Shown: positions 44,554 to 52,487 of the stretch, in pieces | Layout: each line of letters begins with the position of its first letter | How positions within the stretch are numbered: position 1 is the stretch's first letter | NCBI RefSeq assembly: GCF_022347725.1 | Contig: NZ_JAKRGB010000002.1 | Span: 62,001 to 126,000, forward strand | DNA length: 64,000 nucleotides | Reading direction: 5' to 3' | Source of the DNA: Ruegeria sp. Ofav3-42 | GTDB taxonomy: Bacteria; Pseudomonadota; Alphaproteobacteria; Rhodobacterales; Rhodobacteraceae | Made by a program: the position numbers and the translations under genes | Notes under the pieces: model-generated | Database searches by the model: none | Seen by the model: only the letters and a program-made list of their open reading frames with translations | Told to the model about the DNA's origin: nothing

Positions 44554-44711
44554 CTGATAGCTCCAACTGCCCCAAGTCGAAATGAATTTCGCCGTTTTGT
44601 GCACAGCAACGGCTGATTACATTCATCTTAGAACATCAGACGTCCGAGAGGAAAAGACATTATCGAACGGGATGCCGATTTTGCGATATGTGTGGTCGCT
44701 TGGTCTCGTGA

Positions 44712-45935
44712 TCAGGAACCGGCGTTGCGGAACCAACGGATGATGGCTTCGCGATCTTCGGGTTCCATGTAGGTGACATTGGCGGGGGGCATTGCGTGAC
44801 TAACGCCGGCCTGCAGATAGATTTGCTGAGCGTTGCGGGCGATGTCGCCTTCGGTTTCCAGCAAAACGCCCTTTGGAGCCCATAGAATGCCCTCCCAAAC
44901 CGGTTCCCGTGCATGGCACATGGAGCACCGGCCCAGAACAACGTCATGGGCCTCTTCAAAACCATCGGCGGCGGCAAATTTCTGTTCGTAAGGGGTGAGT
45001 GGCTGCGCCTCGGCCTCTTCCAGAGGTTTGTACATCGGCGCAGTAGACAGCCACATGATGGCGATGAACAGCAGCGCGGTGACCAGCCAGGTCCAGGTTG
45101 GGTCGCCTGCACGGGCGTGGCGTGTATTGAAGTAATGCCGGATGGTTACGCCCATCAGGAAGACCAAGGCCGCGATGATCCAGTTATACTCGGTCGCGAA
45201 GGCCAGCGGGTAGTGGTTCGACAGCATCAAGAACACGACCGGCAATGTCAGGTAGTTGTTGTGGGTTGAGCGCAGCTTGGCAATCTTGCCGTACTTCGGG
45301 TCAGGCGTACGCCCGTTCTTCAGATCGTCCACCACGATCCGCTGGTTTGGCATGATGATGAAGAACACGTTCGCCGTCATGATCGTCGCGGTGAAGGCAC
45401 CCAGATGTAGCATCATCGCGCGACCCGTGAAGATCTGGTTGTATCCCCAACCCATCGCCACCAGCAGGACGAACAACAGCACCATCAACAAGGTGGGACG
45501 TTCGCCGAGGCCCGATTTGCACAGGAAGTCGTAAATCAGCCAACCGACGGTCAGTGAGGCGGCCGAGATCAGAATACCCTGCCACAGTGCCAGATCGGCT
45601 TTTTGCGCGTCGATCAGGTAAAGCTCTCCGCCCACCCAATAGACGATCATCAGCAATCCGGCCCCGCTGAGCCAGGTCGCATAGCTTTCCCATTTGAACC
45701 AGGTCAGGTGATCCGGCATGCGTTCCGGCGCGACCAGATACTTCTGGATGTGATAGAAACCGCCGCCATGCACCTGCCACTCTTCACCGTCCGCCGGGCC
45801 CGGGATGTCGCGATTCAGGCCAAGGTCCAACGCAATGAAGTAAAATGAGGATCCGATCCAGGCGATTGCGGTAATGACGTGCAACCAACGCACGGCAAAT
45901 GCCATCCAGTCCCAGAACACGGCGAAGTCATACAT
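44712..45935 (-). CDS. puuD: urate hydroxylase PuuD (membrane, with cytochrome c domain)
   Basis: 407 residues. PuuD oxidises urate to 5-hydroxyisourate at the membrane. Eight or so hydrophobic helices with conserved histidines (DWMAFAVRWLHVITAIAWIGSSFYFIALD, NNYLTLPVVFLMLSNHYP) form the N-terminal DUF989 domain. The C-terminal part is a cytochrome c with heme motif CSMCH near residue 340. It is divergent from a LysR gene across a 96-bp region. Genes for the next purine steps lie nearby on both strands. Confidence 0.94.
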   Translation of the reverse strand: MYDFAVFWDWMAFAVRWLHVITAIAWIGSSFYFIALDLGLNRDIPGPADGEEWQVHGGGFYHIQKYLVAPERMPDHLTWFKWESYATWLSGAGLLMIVYWVGGELYLIDAQKADLALWQGILISAASLTVGWLIYDFLCKSGLGERPTLLMVLLFVLLVAMGWGYNQIFTGRAMMLHLGAFTATIMTANVFFIIMPNQRIVVDDLKNGRTPDPKYGKIAKLRSTHNNYLTLPVVFLMLSNHYPLAFATEYNWIIAALVFLMGVTIRHYFNTRHARAGDPTWTWLVTALLFIAIMWLSTAPMYKPLEEAEAQPLTPYEQKFAAADGFEEAHDVVLGRCSMCHAREPVWEGILWAPKGVLLETEGDIARNAQQIYLQAGVSHAMPPANVTYMEPEDREAIIRWFRNAGS

Positions 45936-45953
45936 GAGAAAGCTCTCCGATTA

Positions 45954-45974
45954 GTTGCCGTCACACTAGGCAAC
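45954..45974. promoter_or_regulatory. dyad between puuD and LysR gene
   Basis: GTTGCC (45954-45959) and GGCAAC (45969-45974) form a perfect inverted repeat with a nine-base spacer, in the short divergent promoter region. A LysR-family or other dimeric regulator could bind it. Confidence 0.45.
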
Positions 45975-46031
45975 AGGCACTTTCTTCGGTATTCCCTGAT
46001 ATTGTCAAACTGTATCAAAAAAAACGAAAAG

Positions 46032-46955
46032 ATGTCCTATCTCGATAATATCCGCACCTTCGTCAGGGTCTATGATCTGGGCAGCATGTCTGCTGCCGGG
46101 CGCGACTTGCGGATTTCACCAGCGGTGACATCGGCGCGGATTTCCCAGCTTGAGGATCATCTGGGCGTTCGCTTGTTTCAGCGGACGACACGAAATCTCA
46201 GCCCAACCGAGCAAGGTCGCGCGTTCTATCCCGGAGCGGTCGCGGTTTTGGATGCGGTGGACGAGGCCGAGGCTCAGGTCGTGCACCTGACCGAAGCGCC
46301 GCGCGGATCGCTGTTCGTAGCGGCGCCCCTGGGTGTCGGCCGCAGGGTCTTGGCGCCACATGTACCTGAGTTTCTTGAAGAATACCCCGAAATCGACGTG
46401 CGCCTGCGGCTGACCGACAGGTCCGTCGACCTGACGACCGAGGGGTTGGATCTGGCGTTTTTTATTGGTCAGCCCGAAGACAGCACCTTGCGCATCCGCA
46501 AGATTGCCGATTGCCAGCGTGTCTTATGCGCCGCCCCGGCTTACGTTGACCGTCGGGGTATGCCGATGACCGGAGCGGACCTGATTTCGCAACGCCACGA
46601 ATGTCTGAATTTGCGATTTCCAGGTGCAACCGAATTTCAATGGCTGTTGGAAACGCCGGACGGACCCAAGCGGTTTGCGGTTTCCGGTCGTTTTGAATGT
46701 GATGACGGGGATGTGCTGACAGATTGGGCGCTATCAGGGCAGGGGATCGCGATGAAGCCGGTTTTTGAGGTGGCTGAACACCTCAGTTCGGGTCGCCTTG
46801 TGCCGGTTGCTGTCGAAACGCCTCCGGTACCCGTGCAAATGGCTTGCCTTTACACACATCGCCGCCATCAGGACCCAAAGGCGCGCCTGTTCATGGAATT
46901 TATGATCGCGCGGATCGGTAAGGTTGTGCGTGGTTCTGAAGCTTCGATCTCCTAA
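46032..46955 (+). CDS. LysR-family transcriptional regulator, possibly of purine catabolism
   Basis: 307 residues from the ATG at 46032, where the standard helix-turn-helix begins (MSYLDNIRTFVRVYDLGSMSAAGRDLRISPAVTSARISQLEDHLG). The C-terminal LysR substrate domain follows (FVAAPLGVGRRVLAPHVPEFLEEYPEIDVRL, the CrgA-like group). An upstream open frame into puuD's promoter is not coding. Being divergent from puuD and next to uraH and puuE, it is a candidate regulator of urate breakdown, by position only. Confidence 0.85.
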   Translation: MSYLDNIRTFVRVYDLGSMSAAGRDLRISPAVTSARISQLEDHLGVRLFQRTTRNLSPTEQGRAFYPGAVAVLDAVDEAEAQVVHLTEAPRGSLFVAAPLGVGRRVLAPHVPEFLEEYPEIDVRLRLTDRSVDLTTEGLDLAFFIGQPEDSTLRIRKIADCQRVLCAAPAYVDRRGMPMTGADLISQRHECLNLRFPGATEFQWLLETPDGPKRFAVSGRFECDDGDVLTDWALSGQGIAMKPVFEVAEHLSSGRLVPVAVETPPVPVQMACLYTHRRHQDPKARLFMEFMIARIGKVVRGSEASIS

Positions 46956-46972
46956 ATCTCTCGCCCCTGTTT

Positions 46973-47106
46973 GCGCCCTTCGGGCGCCACACAGCGTTGG
47001 GCCCGGCGCCGCGGCAAGGCCGCAGCGCGTCAGCGCAGGTTTAGGCGGATGGAAATACGATGTCACACCCACGCCGCGCCTGAAGGGCGCGGCGCTTGGC
47101 CCAACG
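46973..47106. repeat. large imperfect palindrome between convergent genes
   Basis: CGTTGGGCC (46995-47003) pairs with GGCCCAACG (47098-47106), then after one mismatch and one wobble eight more pairs continue (47006-47013 with 47088-47095), enclosing about 74 bases. A small hairpin GCGCCC-TTC-GGGCGC (46973-46987) precedes it. CGTTGGGCC occurs again in the gap at 49612. It lies between the convergent LysR and uraH genes, where a bidirectional terminator is expected. Confidence 0.6.
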
Positions 47107-47146
47107 GGAGGTGCCCCGTCAGGGGCAACCGACGGGCGGGAGTGCT

Positions 47147-47503
47147 TCAGCTTCCCCGGTAGGTCGAATAGCCATAGGGGGACAGCAGCAGTGGGACGTG
47201 GTAATGCGCTTGGGCATCAGACATGCCGAACCGAATTGGCACCTGATCCAGAAACAGCGGGTCTTCAGCCGCCTGGCCTGTTGCGCGCAGGTAGTCTCCG
47301 GCAAAAAAGATCAACTCGTAGGTCCCGGTTTGGAATGCGCCCTGCGGCAGGATCGGGCTGTCGGTGCGCCCGTCCGAGTTCGTCTCCATCTCGGCGATCT
47401 TGCGATGGGAATTCCCCGACACACGGTAGAGCGCAATACTCAACCCGTCGGCCGGGCAGCCGCGCGCAGTGTCCAGAACATGGGTCGTCAGATAGCCAGC
47501 CAC
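47147..47503 (-). CDS. uraH: 5-hydroxyisourate hydrolase
   Basis: 118 residues from a GTG at 47503, which has AAGGAG upstream. It hydrolyses 5-hydroxyisourate to OHCU, the step after PuuD. It is a transthyretin-like protein with the N-terminal signature LTTHVLDTARGCPA (catalytic His), the central YELIFFAGDYLRATG and the C-terminal YRGS that marks true hydrolases rather than transthyretins. No ATG is available at this position. The frame is open further upstream but shows no family likeness there. Confidence 0.95.
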   Translation of the reverse strand: MAGYLTTHVLDTARGCPADGLSIALYRVSGNSHRKIAEMETNSDGRTDSPILPQGAFQTGTYELIFFAGDYLRATGQAAEDPLFLDQVPIRFGMSDAQAHYHVPLLLSPYGYSTYRGS

Positions 47504-47652
47504 GGGTCTCTCCTTTGATTTGTCTTTCACCTTGTCGCAGTGTGGCGCAAAGTTCAAAACAGAGGAAATGCCGAAAGAACCCGAAACAGCGTTCGGATTG
47601 ATTTGATAATCATCAGCGCATTTCTGGGCTAAAGCTGTCCAAAAGATCAAGA

Positions 47653-49083
47653 ATGGAAGATGCCATGCAACCGCCTCGCTACCCCCGTGACATGATCGGA
47701 TACGGCGCCAATCCGCCAGACGCCAAGTGGCCCGGCGGGGCGAAGCTGGCCTTGCAGATCGTGCTGAATTACGAAGAGGGCGGCGAAAATTGCGTGCTGC
47801 ATGGCGACGCGGCGTCCGAGGCGTTTCTGTCCGAAATCGTAGGGGCTGCGCAATGGCCCGGCCAACGCCATTGGAATATGGAATCGATCTATGAATACGG
47901 CTCGCGTGCGGGGTTCTGGCGTTTGCATCGATTGATGCAGGATCTGCCGATCACCGTCTATGGCGTCGCAACGGCTTTGGCGCGCTCGCCCGACCAGGTG
48001 GCTGCGATGAAATCAGCAGGATGGGAGATCGCCAGCCATGGGCTGAAATGGGTCGAGCACAAGGATATGCCCGAGGACGAAGAGCGCGCCCAGATCGCAG
48101 AGGCCACTCGCCTGCATACCGAGGTCGTGGGTGAGCGTCCGCAAGGCTGGTACACCGGGCGGTGTTCGGAAAACACCGTGCGACTGGTGGCCGAGGAAGG
48201 TGGTTTTGCCTATGTGGCCGACACCTATGCCGACGATTTGCCGTACTGGATGCAAACAAGCGGGCGGGATCAGCTGATCGTGCCTTACACGCTGGACTGC
48301 AACGACATGCGATTTGCCACGCCACAGGGCTTCAACGCGGGTGACCAGTTCTATTCCTACCTCAAAGACAGTTTCGACGCGCTTTATGCCGAGGGAGAAA
48401 CCGGCGCACCCAAGATGCTCTCGATCGGTTTGCACTGCCGTCTGATCGGACGGCCGGGCAGGGTGATGGCACTGAAACGGTTTCTGGACTATGCGCGCGG
48501 ATTTTCTGACGTGTGGTTCGCAACGCGATTACAAATTGCAGAACATTGGGCGGCGCATCATCCACCTGTGCATCACCCGAAGCCCTCGCAGATGGAGCGC
48601 GACGCGTTTGTGGCGGCTTATGGCGGTATCTTCGAGCATTCGGCATGGATCGCCGAACGCGCCTATGAGCTGGAATTGGGTCCTGCCCACGATACGGCGG
48701 GCGGGTTGCATAGTGCCCTGACTCGCATATTTCGCTCGGCCTCTGAAGAAGAGCGGCTGGGGGTTCTGACTGCGCACCCTGATCTGGCAGGCAAACTGGC
48801 GCAGGCGAAGCGTTTGACGCAGGAAAGCACGTCCGAACAGGCCTCGGCCGGTTTGGATGCCTTGACTGACGAAGAGCGTGCGGCATTCACCAAATTAAAC
48901 GAGACGTATACCGAGAAGTTCGGCTTTCCGTTCATCATCGCAGTGCGTGATCACGACAAGGCGTCGATCCTGCAGGCGTTCCAACGACGGATCGAACAGG
49001 ATCGCGACACCGAATTCGTCGAGGCTTGTCGTCAGGTTGAGCGGATCGCCCGGTTCCGTCTGCAGGATATTTTGCCGTTATGA
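47653..49083 (+). CDS. puuE: bifunctional allantoinase (PuuE) / OHCU decarboxylase (UraD)
   Basis: 476 residues. Residues 1 to about 310 form a polysaccharide-deacetylase-like allantoinase of the PuuE type (RYPRDMIGYGANPPDAKWPGGAKLALQIVLNYEEGGE, SHGLKWVEH, GWYTGRCSENT), which opens allantoin to allantoate. From about 318 an OHCU decarboxylase domain follows (LTAHPDLAGKLA, SEQASAGLDALTDEERAAFTKLNETYTEKFGFPFIIAVR), which makes (S)-allantoin. The fusion is known in other bacteria. The start may be ATG 47653 or ATG 47665. It overlaps allA by four bases. Confidence 0.95.
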   Translation: MEDAMQPPRYPRDMIGYGANPPDAKWPGGAKLALQIVLNYEEGGENCVLHGDAASEAFLSEIVGAAQWPGQRHWNMESIYEYGSRAGFWRLHRLMQDLPITVYGVATALARSPDQVAAMKSAGWEIASHGLKWVEHKDMPEDEERAQIAEATRLHTEVVGERPQGWYTGRCSENTVRLVAEEGGFAYVADTYADDLPYWMQTSGRDQLIVPYTLDCNDMRFATPQGFNAGDQFYSYLKDSFDALYAEGETGAPKMLSIGLHCRLIGRPGRVMALKRFLDYARGFSDVWFATRLQIAEHWAAHHPPVHHPKPSQMERDAFVAAYGGIFEHSAWIAERAYELELGPAHDTAGGLHSALTRIFRSASEEERLGVLTAHPDLAGKLAQAKRLTQESTSEQASAGLDALTDEERAAFTKLNETYTEKFGFPFIIAVRDHDKASILQAFQRRIEQDRDTEFVEACRQVERIARFRLQDILPL

Positions 49084-49568
49084 ATGGCCGCATCGTAATC
49101 TCTCCGCTTACGGCCGAGGCTTTTGCCGCCTTCGGGGATGTGATCGAGGTGGCGGGCGATCCGGACAATATCATCAATCAAGGCCAATGCGGTCGATACC
49201 ACGATCGTGCGCGGTTGGACTTTTCGGACGGGCAAGCCGGAATCAGCCTGTTCAATGCCAATCCGCGGTCTTTGCCATATCCCTTGGATATGGTCGAGCG
49301 GCACCCAGAGGGTAGTCAGGCCTTTGTTCCGATGACCCATCAGCCTTTTTTGGTCGTCGTAGCACCAGACGAAGGCGGGCGACCGGGGCGACCGCAGGCG
49401 TTTGTGACCAAGCCTGGACAGGTCGTGAACTATCATCGGGGAACATGGCACGGTGTGCTGACACCGTTGCACGGGCCAGGCTTGTTTGCCGTGATCGACC
49501 GGATCGGTCAGGGCGACAATCTGGAGGAGTTCTGGTTCGACACCCCGTACGAGGTTGTCGAAGGGTAG
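49080..49568 (+). CDS. allA: ureidoglycolate lyase
   Basis: 162 residues, a cupin-fold enzyme that splits ureidoglycolate into glyoxylate and urea. Motifs are PLTAEAFAAFGDVIE at the N terminus, SLFNANPRSLPYPLDMVERHPEGSQAFVPM in the middle and VVNYHRGTWHGVLTPL at the active site. The ATG overlaps the puuE stop (ATGA at 49080-49083), so the two are translationally coupled. Confidence 0.95.
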   Translation: MNGRIVISPLTAEAFAAFGDVIEVAGDPDNIINQGQCGRYHDRARLDFSDGQAGISLFNANPRSLPYPLDMVERHPEGSQAFVPMTHQPFLVVVAPDEGGRPGRPQAFVTKPGQVVNYHRGTWHGVLTPLHGPGLFAVIDRIGQGDNLEEFWFDTPYEVVEG

Positions 49569-49577
49569 GGCTCTCCC

Positions 49578-49650
49578 GCCCGGTCCCTGCGCATCAAAGA
49601 TGCTTGGGACCCGTTGGGCCGGGCAGCGCGCGGGCGAGCCCGCCCGCTGC
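49578..49650. terminator. double hairpin between convergent allA and gap
   Basis: First hairpin: GGTCCC (49582-49587) with GGGACC (49606-49611), inside which GCATC pairs with GATGC. Second: GCAGCG (49623-49628) with CGCTGC (49645-49650), enclosing GCGGGC/GCCCGC. Between them lies CGTTGGGCC (49612-49620), the same nine bases as at 46995. No long T run follows, but the position suits a two-way terminator. Confidence 0.55.
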
Positions 49651-49662
49651 GTCACCGCAAAG

Positions 49663-50649
49663 TCAGTGCTGCGTCATAAGGCGGGCGACGTCCAGCATAC
49701 GTGCTGAAAACCCCCACTCATTGTCATACCAGCCGAAGACACGCACCTGATGTTCGCCGACCATCCGTGTTTCCGGGCCTGCGATTACCAGCGACTCCGG
49801 CCTTGAGCGCAGGTCCGCAGAAACCAGCGGATGATCGGTCCAACCCAGAACGGGTGACTGTTCTATGGCGCCGCGAAGTTCAGCTTCAAACGCCTCTGCA
49901 GACATCCCGCGTTCCAGCGTCACGACTAAATCTACGGCGGATACGCTGGCTGTGGGAACACGTACAGCGGCGCCTGAGATGCGGCCTGCGAGATGAGGTA
50001 AGACTTCGTCAATTAGGTGGGTTGCGCTGGACGTTGTGGGAACCATCGACAAAGCACCTGCCCGAGAACGGGCCAGATCGCCGCGAGGCGCGTCCACCAT
50101 GGGTTGGCTGTTGGTATAGCAGTGGATCGTGGTCATGTGCGCCGAGGCGATCCCACCGATCCCGTCCAGTACCTTGACCAGAGGCGCAAGCCCGTTGGTT
50201 GTGCACGATGCGTTGGAGACGATCCGCGCGTTCCCCAACTGGTCTTCGTTAGCGCCCAGAACGATTGTGATCTCGGTCGCCGGCGATGGACCAGAGATCA
50301 GCACCTTGCTGGCCCCGGCAGTCAGGCCCTGGCTGGCAACGTCTGAACTACGGGCGACGCCGGTGCAATCCATCAGAACGTCCACGCCCGAAAGATCGAC
50401 ATGGGTCAGATTAGGGCTGTGCGTCACCGGAAATGTGTGCCCGTCGATGACAAGCGCTGCATCGCCCTGTTCCACGGTGCCGGGGTAGGGGCCAAAGGTA
50501 CTGTCGTATTTGAACAAGTAAGCGCAGGTCTCAAGCGGGGCGATGTCGTTGATCAGCATCAGCTCAATATCCGTGTCCTGCGGCAAAGCCAGCAGCTGCC
50601 GCAGGATCGTGCGGCCAATGCGGCCGAATCCGTTGATTGCAAGTTTCAT
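49663..50649 (-). CDS. gap: glyceraldehyde-3-phosphate dehydrogenase (type I)
   Basis: 328 residues from the ATG at 50649 (MKLAINGFGRIGRTILRQLL, the NAD-binding glycine motif). The catalytic Cys is in SNASCTTNGLAP, and the C-terminal WYDNEWGFSARM is conserved. The upstream in-frame ATG at 50676 adds nine residues unlike the family. Roseobacters usually have more than one gap gene, so this may be a glycolytic, gluconeogenic or erythrose-4-phosphate form. It has no metabolic neighbours here. Confidence 0.92.
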   Translation of the reverse strand: MKLAINGFGRIGRTILRQLLALPQDTDIELMLINDIAPLETCAYLFKYDSTFGPYPGTVEQGDAALVIDGHTFPVTHSPNLTHVDLSGVDVLMDCTGVARSSDVASQGLTAGASKVLISGPSPATEITIVLGANEDQLGNARIVSNASCTTNGLAPLVKVLDGIGGIASAHMTTIHCYTNSQPMVDAPRGDLARSRAGALSMVPTTSSATHLIDEVLPHLAGRISGAAVRVPTASVSAVDLVVTLERGMSAEAFEAELRGAIEQSPVLGWTDHPLVSADLRSRPESLVIAGPETRMVGEHQVRVFGWYDNEWGFSARMLDVARLMTQH

Positions 50650-50703
50650 GCGCAAGCTATGGCAGCGCTCTGCCAATAGCTCAATGCCCGTTCTGACCCT
50701 TGG

Positions 50704-51027
50704 TCAGTTGCAGCTGACCTGCGAAAAGAACTGGCCCGAAATGTTCTGGTACATGCTGCCCACGATCGGGCGGCATCCGGTTGCCTGCTGAATGGCAGCA
50801 ATGGCCTGAATAGTGCGCAGGCGTGGCGGCGGGCCGAAGGGGTTCAGGTTGTTGTTGTCGCGCGTCGCGCGATACACGACCGGAGCATCCGAGACCTGCG
50901 TTACCGCCCAGGTGCGGCTCATGACGAACACCTGCTTGGTTTCTTCTCTCGCGGCGACAGGCGTTGCATCAAATGCTGTCAAACCAATTCCTGCTGCCAG
51001 TGCCAGCATTGTTACACGCAGTACCAT
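50704..51027 (-). CDS. small secreted protein of unknown function
   Basis: 107 residues from ATG 51027, with GGAG nine bases before it. Residues 1-26 (ending ATPVAA) are a signal peptide. The mature protein has two cysteines, in ATGCRPIVGSMYQNISGQFFSQVSCN at the C terminus, which could form a disulfide. I recognise no domain; short exported proteins with this C-terminal pattern occur in roseobacters. Confidence 0.6.
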   Translation of the reverse strand: MVLRVTMLALAAGIGLTAFDATPVAAREETKQVFVMSRTWAVTQVSDAPVVYRATRDNNNLNPFGPPPRLRTIQAIAAIQQATGCRPIVGSMYQNISGQFFSQVSCN

Positions 51028-51115
51028 TGAACAATCTCCAGTGCTAAAAACCGCTGTTATTTCACCAGATTCACGCGCTCCTGTGAACCCCTGACCGAAA
51101 AAAGCGTTTAAAAGC

Positions 51116-51949
51116 CTAGCGTTTGGACAACGTCAGCGGCATGTGCCGGTTCACATCCTTGTACAGCAAATAGCGGAAACGCCCCGGTCCGCCTGCGTAA
51201 CAGGCCTGCGGGCAGAAGGCGCGCAACCACATGTAGTCGCCAGCCTCTACCTCGACCCAATCCTGATTCAGCCGATAAACCGCTTTGCCTTCCAGCACGT
51301 AAAGCCCGTGTTCCATGACGTGAGTTTCGGCGAATGGAATCACGCCTCCGGGTTCGAAATTGACGATGTTGACGTGCATGTCATGTCGCAGATCCTGCGG
51401 ATCGGCGAAGCGCGTCGTGGACCAGCGCCCTTCGGTTCCCGGCATCTCAACCGGTGGGACGTCACGTTCATTCGTAATGATCGGGTCAGGGGTTGGTAGT
51501 CCGGGGACAGCCTCGTAAGCCTTGCGAACCCAATGAAAACGGGCGGTTTCTTGGGCCCGGTTGCGCAGTGTCCAGTCGGAACCGGGCGGGATATAGGCGT
51601 AACCGCCAGTGTTCAGCACATGAACGTCGCCATTCAGCGTCAGTGTCACCTCGCCCTCGACCACAAACAGGACGCCCTGAGCCTGAGGATCCGTTTCGGG
51701 CCGGTCGCTGCCGCCGCCTGGTTGTACCTCCATAATGTATTGCGAGAACGTCTCGGCAAACCCGCTGAGGGGCCGCGAGAGTACCCAAAGGCGCGTATCT
51801 TGCCAGAAGGGCAGATAGCTGGTGACGATGTCGCGCATCGTGCCTTTTGGGATCACCGCATAGGCGTCCGTGAACATGGCGCGGTCGGTCAAAAGCTGGT
51901 CTTGTCCGGGGTGTCCGCCGGTGGGCGCATAATATGTGGGCTGTGCCAT
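51116..51949 (-). CDS. allE: (S)-ureidoglycine aminohydrolase (bicupin)
   Basis: 277 residues, two cupin domains. It converts ureidoglycine to ureidoglycolate with release of ammonia, using Mn. N-terminal PRGTMRDIVTS-like residues (AVIPKGTMRDIVTSYLPFW), VLFVVEGEVTLTLNG in the first cupin and ETHVMEHGLYVLEGKAVYRLN with the metal-binding Glu/His in the second fit UGHY. It belongs to the ureide pathway with puuE and allA, though it is on the opposite strand and separated by gap. Confidence 0.9.
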   Translation of the reverse strand: MAQPTYYAPTGGHPGQDQLLTDRAMFTDAYAVIPKGTMRDIVTSYLPFWQDTRLWVLSRPLSGFAETFSQYIMEVQPGGGSDRPETDPQAQGVLFVVEGEVTLTLNGDVHVLNTGGYAYIPPGSDWTLRNRAQETARFHWVRKAYEAVPGLPTPDPIITNERDVPPVEMPGTEGRWSTTRFADPQDLRHDMHVNIVNFEPGGVIPFAETHVMEHGLYVLEGKAVYRLNQDWVEVEAGDYMWLRAFCPQACYAGGPGRFRYLLYKDVNRHMPLTLSKR

Positions 51950-52123
51950 TTCGTGCCTCTGGTTCGTGTTTGCGGTACTATGCGTGGATTGATCAGGCCG
52001 TCCTAGCGTCCTAGTCGCAATAGGTTTGTTCGGTATTATTTGAAGGTCGGTCGGCGGGCTTGGCCCCCGTACGCAGGCGGTATAGTCTTGTGGCCAAACT
52101 TATTTCAGCAAGGCGAGAAGATC

Positions 52124-52480
52124 ATGAAAGCCTGGATTTCACCCTTAATTGCAGTAGCGGTTCTTATAGGCGCGGGCTCCATCGCGCAGGCCAAGCCTCT
52201 TTCGAGAATCATCGCCGAAATGGGGCTGAGCCCGGCGGACTTTAACGTCGTCAACGCAACAACCAATGCGATGCTGGCGGATGGAATGCCTCAGGTCGGC
52301 ACCGAGCGGAGCTGGTCGAACGAAGAGACCGGATCCAAAGGTACAATCCGCGTGCGCGACGTTCGGGACAACTGCGTCCACTTTCAATATTTCATCGAAC
52401 CTGCAGGCGCGGATCAATCGCGCGAGGTCAGAACCCGCAATTGCCGGGATGCCAGCGGGAACTGGGTTCTGACGCCTTGA
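52124..52480 (+). CDS. small secreted protein, weakly like surface-antigen domains
   Basis: 118 residues from the ATG at 52124 with AGGCGAGAAG upstream. The N-terminal MKAWISPLIAVAVLIGAGSIAQA is a signal peptide. The C-terminal part (RSWSNEETGSKGTIRVRD, then NCVHFQYF and RNCRDASGNWVLTP) recalls the C-terminal domain of the 17-kDa surface-antigen/RT0821 family, with its cysteine pair, but without the glycine zipper. Function unknown. It is convergent with the reductase gene. Confidence 0.6.
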   Translation: MKAWISPLIAVAVLIGAGSIAQAKPLSRIIAEMGLSPADFNVVNATTNAMLADGMPQVGTERSWSNEETGSKGTIRVRDVRDNCVHFQYFIEPAGADQSREVRTRNCRDASGNWVLTP

Positions 52481-52487
52481 ATCAGGA

